Shown: one piece after another, positions 61,194 to 64,000 of the stretch
Numbering within the stretch: position 1 is the stretch's first letter
Layout: each line of letters opens with the position of its first letter
Position numbers and translations under genes: made by a program
Source of the DNA: Emcibacter sp. SYSU 3D8
GTDB lineage: Bacteria; Pseudomonadota; Alphaproteobacteria; SMXS01
Reading direction: 5' to 3'
Assembly (NCBI RefSeq): GCF_039655875.1
Contig: NZ_JBBYXK010000002.1
Location: 434,001-498,000, forward strand
DNA length: 64,000 nt
The notes under the pieces: generated by a model
Told to the model about the DNA's origin: nothing
Database searches by the model: none
What the model saw: the letters and a program-made list of their open reading frames with translations, nothing else

Positions 61194-61928
61194 CTGAAGT
61201 TGGGGCTTCCCACGCGACGACGCCGCCCGCGAGCCCACCTGCTTCGGCGTCAGGGCCGCGCTCTTACCACGGTCGGTCCAAAAGCGGCGGATGTTGGCCA
61301 TGAAGAACTCGAGCAGCGCCCGCTTGCGGGCTGCGTCATCGGTGGCGAAGGCAGTCTCGGACAGGCCGTGCAGGAATACCTCCATGTAGTCGGCCAGCAT
61401 GGCGAAGCCTTCCGGATCGAGTTCGATCACCTCGCGGTAGAGATGGCGCAACCGGTCGTTGCGGTCGCCCTCAATGCCGGCACGGCTTTCGTCGAGCACT
61501 TGACGCAGCCCGGCGTCGGTACGTGCGGCGGCTGTCAATTCGCGCGCGGCGGTCTGCATGGGACCACCAGCGTGATTCCACAGCGCCACGACCGCCGTTT
61601 CGACGATGTCGCGGCCTGCCGCCTGGGCAAGCGATTCGTCCAGTTCGCGGCCGATCTCGGCGTGCAGCCAGCGCACCGCCGCCAGCAACAGGTCGCGGGT
61701 GGTGGCGAAGTGGTGCTGCACCTGGCCGCGAGTGACGCCGGCGTGTTTGGCGACCTCGCTCATGGTAGTGCGGGCGTAGCCGACCTCTACGAAGCAAGCC
61801 ACGGCGGCGCGCAGTATGGTCTCGCGCGCGCTCTCGCCACGTCGTGTGAGCCACCGGCGGGGCCGCCGTTCGAGGGGTTTCATGGTTGCCATGGCGCCAG
61901 AGTGGTCGAAACTGGCGAGTCTGTCCAT
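61167..61928 (-). CDS. TetR family transcriptional regulator
   Basis: A 253-residue TetR regulator, longer than usual. The HTH is RETILRAAVACFVEVGYARTTMSEVAKHAGVTRGQVQHHFATTRDLLLAA; the helical ligand domain follows. The last about 15 residues (GKPQLQLSSRRRRL) are encoded within the outer palindromic repeat at 61178-61193, which seems to have replaced the natural C-terminus. Internal ATGs at 61892 and 61883 are possible starts, since no ribosome site marks the listed one. A perfect dyad lies between it and the NmrA gene, so autoregulation and control of that gene are likely. Confidence 0.85.
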   Translation of the reverse strand: MDRLASFDHSGAMATMKPLERRPRRWLTRRGESARETILRAAVACFVEVGYARTTMSEVAKHAGVTRGQVQHHFATTRDLLLAAVRWLHAEIGRELDESLAQAAGRDIVETAVVALWNHAGGPMQTAARELTAAARTDAGLRQVLDESRAGIEGDRNDRLRHLYREVIELDPEGFAMLADYMEVFLHGLSETAFATDDAARKRALLEFFMANIRRFWTDRGKSAALTPKQVGSRAASSRGKPQLQLSSRRRRL

Positions 61929-61934
61929 ATTAAA

Positions 61935-61954
61935 GACCGATCATGCTTGATCGG
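61935..61954. promoter_or_regulatory. TetR-type operator between tetR and nmrA-like gene
   Basis: ACCGATCA-TGCT-TGATCGGT: a perfect 8-bp inverted repeat with a four-base centre in the divergent region. Its position six bases before the listed tetR start suits autorepression and control of the gene at 62006. Confidence 0.65.
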
Positions 61955-62005
61955 TATTTCGCCGTGTGCTTATATCCGCCCACATCAATCAGACGGGAGG
62001 ACCAG

Positions 62006-62944
62006 ATGGCATTGGTGGCGGTATTCGGCGCGAGCGGGCGCCAGGGCCTGGCGCAGGTGCGCCAGCTGGTGAAGGCGGGCCATGACGTGCGCGCCCTATC
62101 GCGCAGCAAGGACCCATTCTACGGCGAGGTTTTCGAGGGCGCCGGCAAGATCAGCGTGATGCCGGCCGATACCGCCGACGACGTCTCGCTGCAGAACGCG
62201 GTGAACGGCGTCGATGCCGTGTTCTACACCCATCCGGTGCGCGGCGGCGACCGCGTGACCTGGGTCGAACGGGTCGGCAAGGCCTGCGCCAAAGCCGGGG
62301 TCAAGCGCATGGTGTGGAACACCTCCATGTGGATTCCCGACCGGCCGGGCGATCCGGGCGCATATGGCGCCAACACCATCGCCATCAACAAGCTGTGGCG
62401 CACCGGCTGCCCGGCCACCGTATTCGGCTCGGTGCTGTTCATGGACAATCTGCTGACCGGCTGGGCGTTCGAGTCGATCGTCCGCGACGGCATCTACACC
62501 TATCCGCACAACCCCTTCCTGCAGGCCAACTGGATCAGCCTGGACGACGTGGCCAAGTTCATGATCGCGGCCATCGACCGGCCCGACCTGGAAGGCGCGT
62601 GGATGAACATCGGCGGTCCCGAGCGCATGGTGCCCGAGGATGTGGCGCAGGTGCTGAGCGAGACCATCGGCCGCCCCATCGAATTCGTCCCGCGCACGCC
62701 GGCCCAGTTCGGCAAGGCGCTGGCCGACGCGTTCGGCGACAGCGTATCGCCGGAAGAACATGCGGCCATTTCGGCCCGCATCGCCGAATTCTACATCTAC
62801 AACAATTTCGCCCCGACCAAGCCGTTCGTGGTCGACATGAAGCCGGTGCTCGACCGCATCCCGATCAAGCTCGAGAGCATGCGCGAATGGGCGGCCCGCC
62901 AGGAGTGGAAACTGACCAACAAGCCGCGCCCGCCGGCCGGCTGA
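62006..62944 (+). CDS. NmrA-like NAD(P)-binding family protein
   Basis: A 312-residue atypical SDR. The Rossmann start VAVFGASGRQGLAQVRQLVKAGHDVRALSRSK has the NmrA-type GxxGxxG; FYTHPVRGGDRVTWVERVGKACAKAGVKRMVWNTSM is the following strand-helix; the active-site Tyr/Lys of classical SDRs is not in place. These proteins often act as redox sensors or quinone or ether reductases. GGGAGG precedes the ATG at 62006, which is preferred over an upstream in-frame start overlapping the operator. It is probably the target of the divergent TetR. Confidence 0.87.
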   Translation: MALVAVFGASGRQGLAQVRQLVKAGHDVRALSRSKDPFYGEVFEGAGKISVMPADTADDVSLQNAVNGVDAVFYTHPVRGGDRVTWVERVGKACAKAGVKRMVWNTSMWIPDRPGDPGAYGANTIAINKLWRTGCPATVFGSVLFMDNLLTGWAFESIVRDGIYTYPHNPFLQANWISLDDVAKFMIAAIDRPDLEGAWMNIGGPERMVPEDVAQVLSETIGRPIEFVPRTPAQFGKALADAFGDSVSPEEHAAISARIAEFYIYNNFAPTKPFVVDMKPVLDRIPIKLESMREWAARQEWKLTNKPRPPAG

Positions 62945-63074
62945 TCAGGCACCGCACGACCCGATCGCGCCCAAGGGGTCATGGATTCGACACAAGCGAG
63001 GATGTATCCTGCGGCGCGTTTGGCGTCCCCGTGCCCCGTTTGGCCGGTCGGGCGCCCCGAGAGAGGAGCTTCCC

Positions 63075-63734
63075 ATGTCGCTGCGCATCAATTCCGACGC
63101 CCCGAATTTCACCGCCGAGACCACCCAGGGCACCATCAACTTCCATGAGTGGCTGGGCGACAGCTGGGGCGTGCTGTTCTCCCATCCCAAGGACTTCACG
63201 CCGGTTTGCACCACCGAGCTGGGCTATGTGGGCCGCCTCGCGCCCGAATTCGCCAAGCGCAACGTGAAGGTGATTGGGCTCTCCGTCGATCCGGTGACGA
63301 ATCACGGCGAATGGGCCAAGGACATCGAGGAAACCCAGGGTTCGCCGGTGAACTTCCCGATGATCGGCGACCCCGATCTGAAGGTGGCCAAGCTGTACGA
63401 CATGCTGCCCGAGGACGCGGGCACCACATCGGAAGGCCGGACCGCCGCCAACAACGCCACGGTGCGCACCGTGTTCGTCATCGGCCCCGACAAGAAGATC
63501 AAGCTGATGCTGATCTATCCCATGAGCACGGGCCGCAACTTCGACGAGATCCTGCGGGTGATCGACTCCCTGCAGCTCACGGCGAAGCACTCGGTGGCGA
63601 CGCCGGTGAACTGGAAGAGCGGCGAGGACGTGATCATCGTCCCGTCGGTCTCCGACGAGCAGGCCAAGGAAAAATTCCCCGGCGGCTGGAAGACGGTGAA
63701 GCCGTATCTGCGCGTGGTGCCCCAGCCGAAGTAA
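63075..63734 (+). CDS. 1-Cys peroxiredoxin (Prx6 type)
   Basis: A 219-residue peroxiredoxin. The peroxidatic Cys45 is in PKDFTPVCTTELG, and it is the only cysteine of the protein, so it is a 1-Cys enzyme; the C-terminal PVNWKSGEDVIIVPSVSDEQ and FPGGWKTVKPYLRVVPQ is the Prx6 extension. It reduces peroxides with a thiol donor. GAGAGGAG precedes the ATG. No reductase is adjacent. Confidence 0.92.
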   Translation: MSLRINSDAPNFTAETTQGTINFHEWLGDSWGVLFSHPKDFTPVCTTELGYVGRLAPEFAKRNVKVIGLSVDPVTNHGEWAKDIEETQGSPVNFPMIGDPDLKVAKLYDMLPEDAGTTSEGRTAANNATVRTVFVIGPDKKIKLMLIYPMSTGRNFDEILRVIDSLQLTAKHSVATPVNWKSGEDVIIVPSVSDEQAKEKFPGGWKTVKPYLRVVPQPK

Positions 63735-63761
63735 GGGCCGTTCTCGCATTCAAAATATCGT

Positions 63762-63907
63762 CGTCATACCCGCGCACGCGGGTACCCAGTCGGGGCCGTC
63801 ACGTGGCCTCTCAACCGCGCCGTCACGAAGAATGCCTTTCGCTTAAGGGGCGGTCCCAGGTAACCGGCCCTACGAAGAGCTGGGTTTCCGCGTGCGCGGG
63901 AATGACG
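63762..63907. repeat. MITE/REP-like palindromic element C
   Basis: A 146-bp element with 28-nt terminal inverted repeats matching at 25 of 28 positions (left CGTCATACCCGCGCACGCGG..., right ending GCGGGAATGACG). It lies between the peroxiredoxin gene and the partial gene at the window end. It has the same terminal motif as elements A and B. Confidence 0.8.
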
Positions 63908-63923
63908 AGGTTTTTTTAAATGG

Positions 63924-64000
63924 TCAGACCAACCCCAGCGTCCCCAACGCCGCCCTGATCTCCAGCGGCCCCTGCACATGGTGCGTGTCCCATCCGAACG
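63924..64000 (-). CDS. C-terminus of a partial protein
   Basis: Only the last 25 codons of a minus-strand gene are in the window, reading FGWDTHHVQGPLEIRAALGT followed by LGLV and a stop at 63924-63926. The gene starts beyond the window. I cannot name the family from this fragment. The 189 bp between the peroxiredoxin stop and this end is mostly repeat C. Confidence 0.55.
   Translation of the reverse strand, partial: FGWDTHHVQGPLEIRAALGTLGLV

Noticed and set aside
61200-62072. A 290-codon plus-strand frame across the second TetR gene and its operator
   Set aside because: It covers the TetR gene and operator on the opposite strand and has no domain; the TetR HTH is clear on the minus strand.

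Overview
The window is high-GC, densely packed chromosomal DNA from an alphaproteobacterium. This rests on the TamA/TamB pair, phasins, a GluQRS zinc synthetase, an FnrL-like regulator with an N-terminal cysteine cluster, COQ7, a TonB-dependent receptor of the type common in sphingomonads and caulobacters, and a holdfast-anchor-like (Hfa/CsgG) locus. The genus cannot be fixed from the sequence alone. I see no phage, integrase, insertion sequence, rRNA or CRISPR array.

Layout. 1-6.3 kb: the end of a YnfA-type membrane protein, a MarR regulator, a TonB-dependent receptor, an acyl-CoA thioesterase, an SDR and a persulfide dioxygenase-rhodanese fusion. 6.3-11.7 kb: a giant secreted repeat protein (1773 aa, minus strand), divergent from tamA-tamB (12.0-18.3 kb). 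18.3-24.4 kb: a deleted methyltransferase remnant, GST, amidohydrolase, two phasins, an acyl-CoA carboxylase carboxyltransferase and a probable PPi-type phosphofructokinase. 24.5-33.2 kb: an operon-like minus-strand block (HfaA-like secreted protein, HfaB-like CsgG lipoprotein with a C-terminal OmpA domain, an unknown exported 405-aa protein, and a second giant repeat protein of 1727 aa). 33.5-38.4 kb: a thermonuclease-like protein, a 2-hydroxyacid dehydrogenase, CMD, VOC, Crp/Fnr, SCP2 and enoyl-CoA hydratase genes. 38.5-48.3 kb: a catabolic region with three Rieske oxygenase alpha subunits, LysR and TetR regulators, an AhpD/PPOX/DUF1348 operon and an MFS transporter. 48.3-64 kb: mainly housekeeping and stress genes (TPR protein, DUF72, tautomerase, Lrp, tRNA-Leu, DUF805, ada-alkB, aldo/keto reductase, dsbB-coq7, SDR, HNH, hydrolase, GNAT-gluQ, TetR/NmrA pair, 1-Cys peroxiredoxin), with three dispersed MITE/REP-like palindromic repeats.

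The most interesting content is the pair of giant proteins. Both have a signal peptide, about 19 copies of an N/Q-rich module, the same G-rich leader and a near-identical C-terminal motif. Their modules match in order, so they look like whole-gene duplicates. One copy sits in a curli/holdfast-like CsgG secretion operon and the other faces tamAB. I infer an outer-surface fibre or adhesin system in which a CsgG-OmpA pore lipoprotein exports HfaA/HfaD-like subunits. The function is not demonstrated here.
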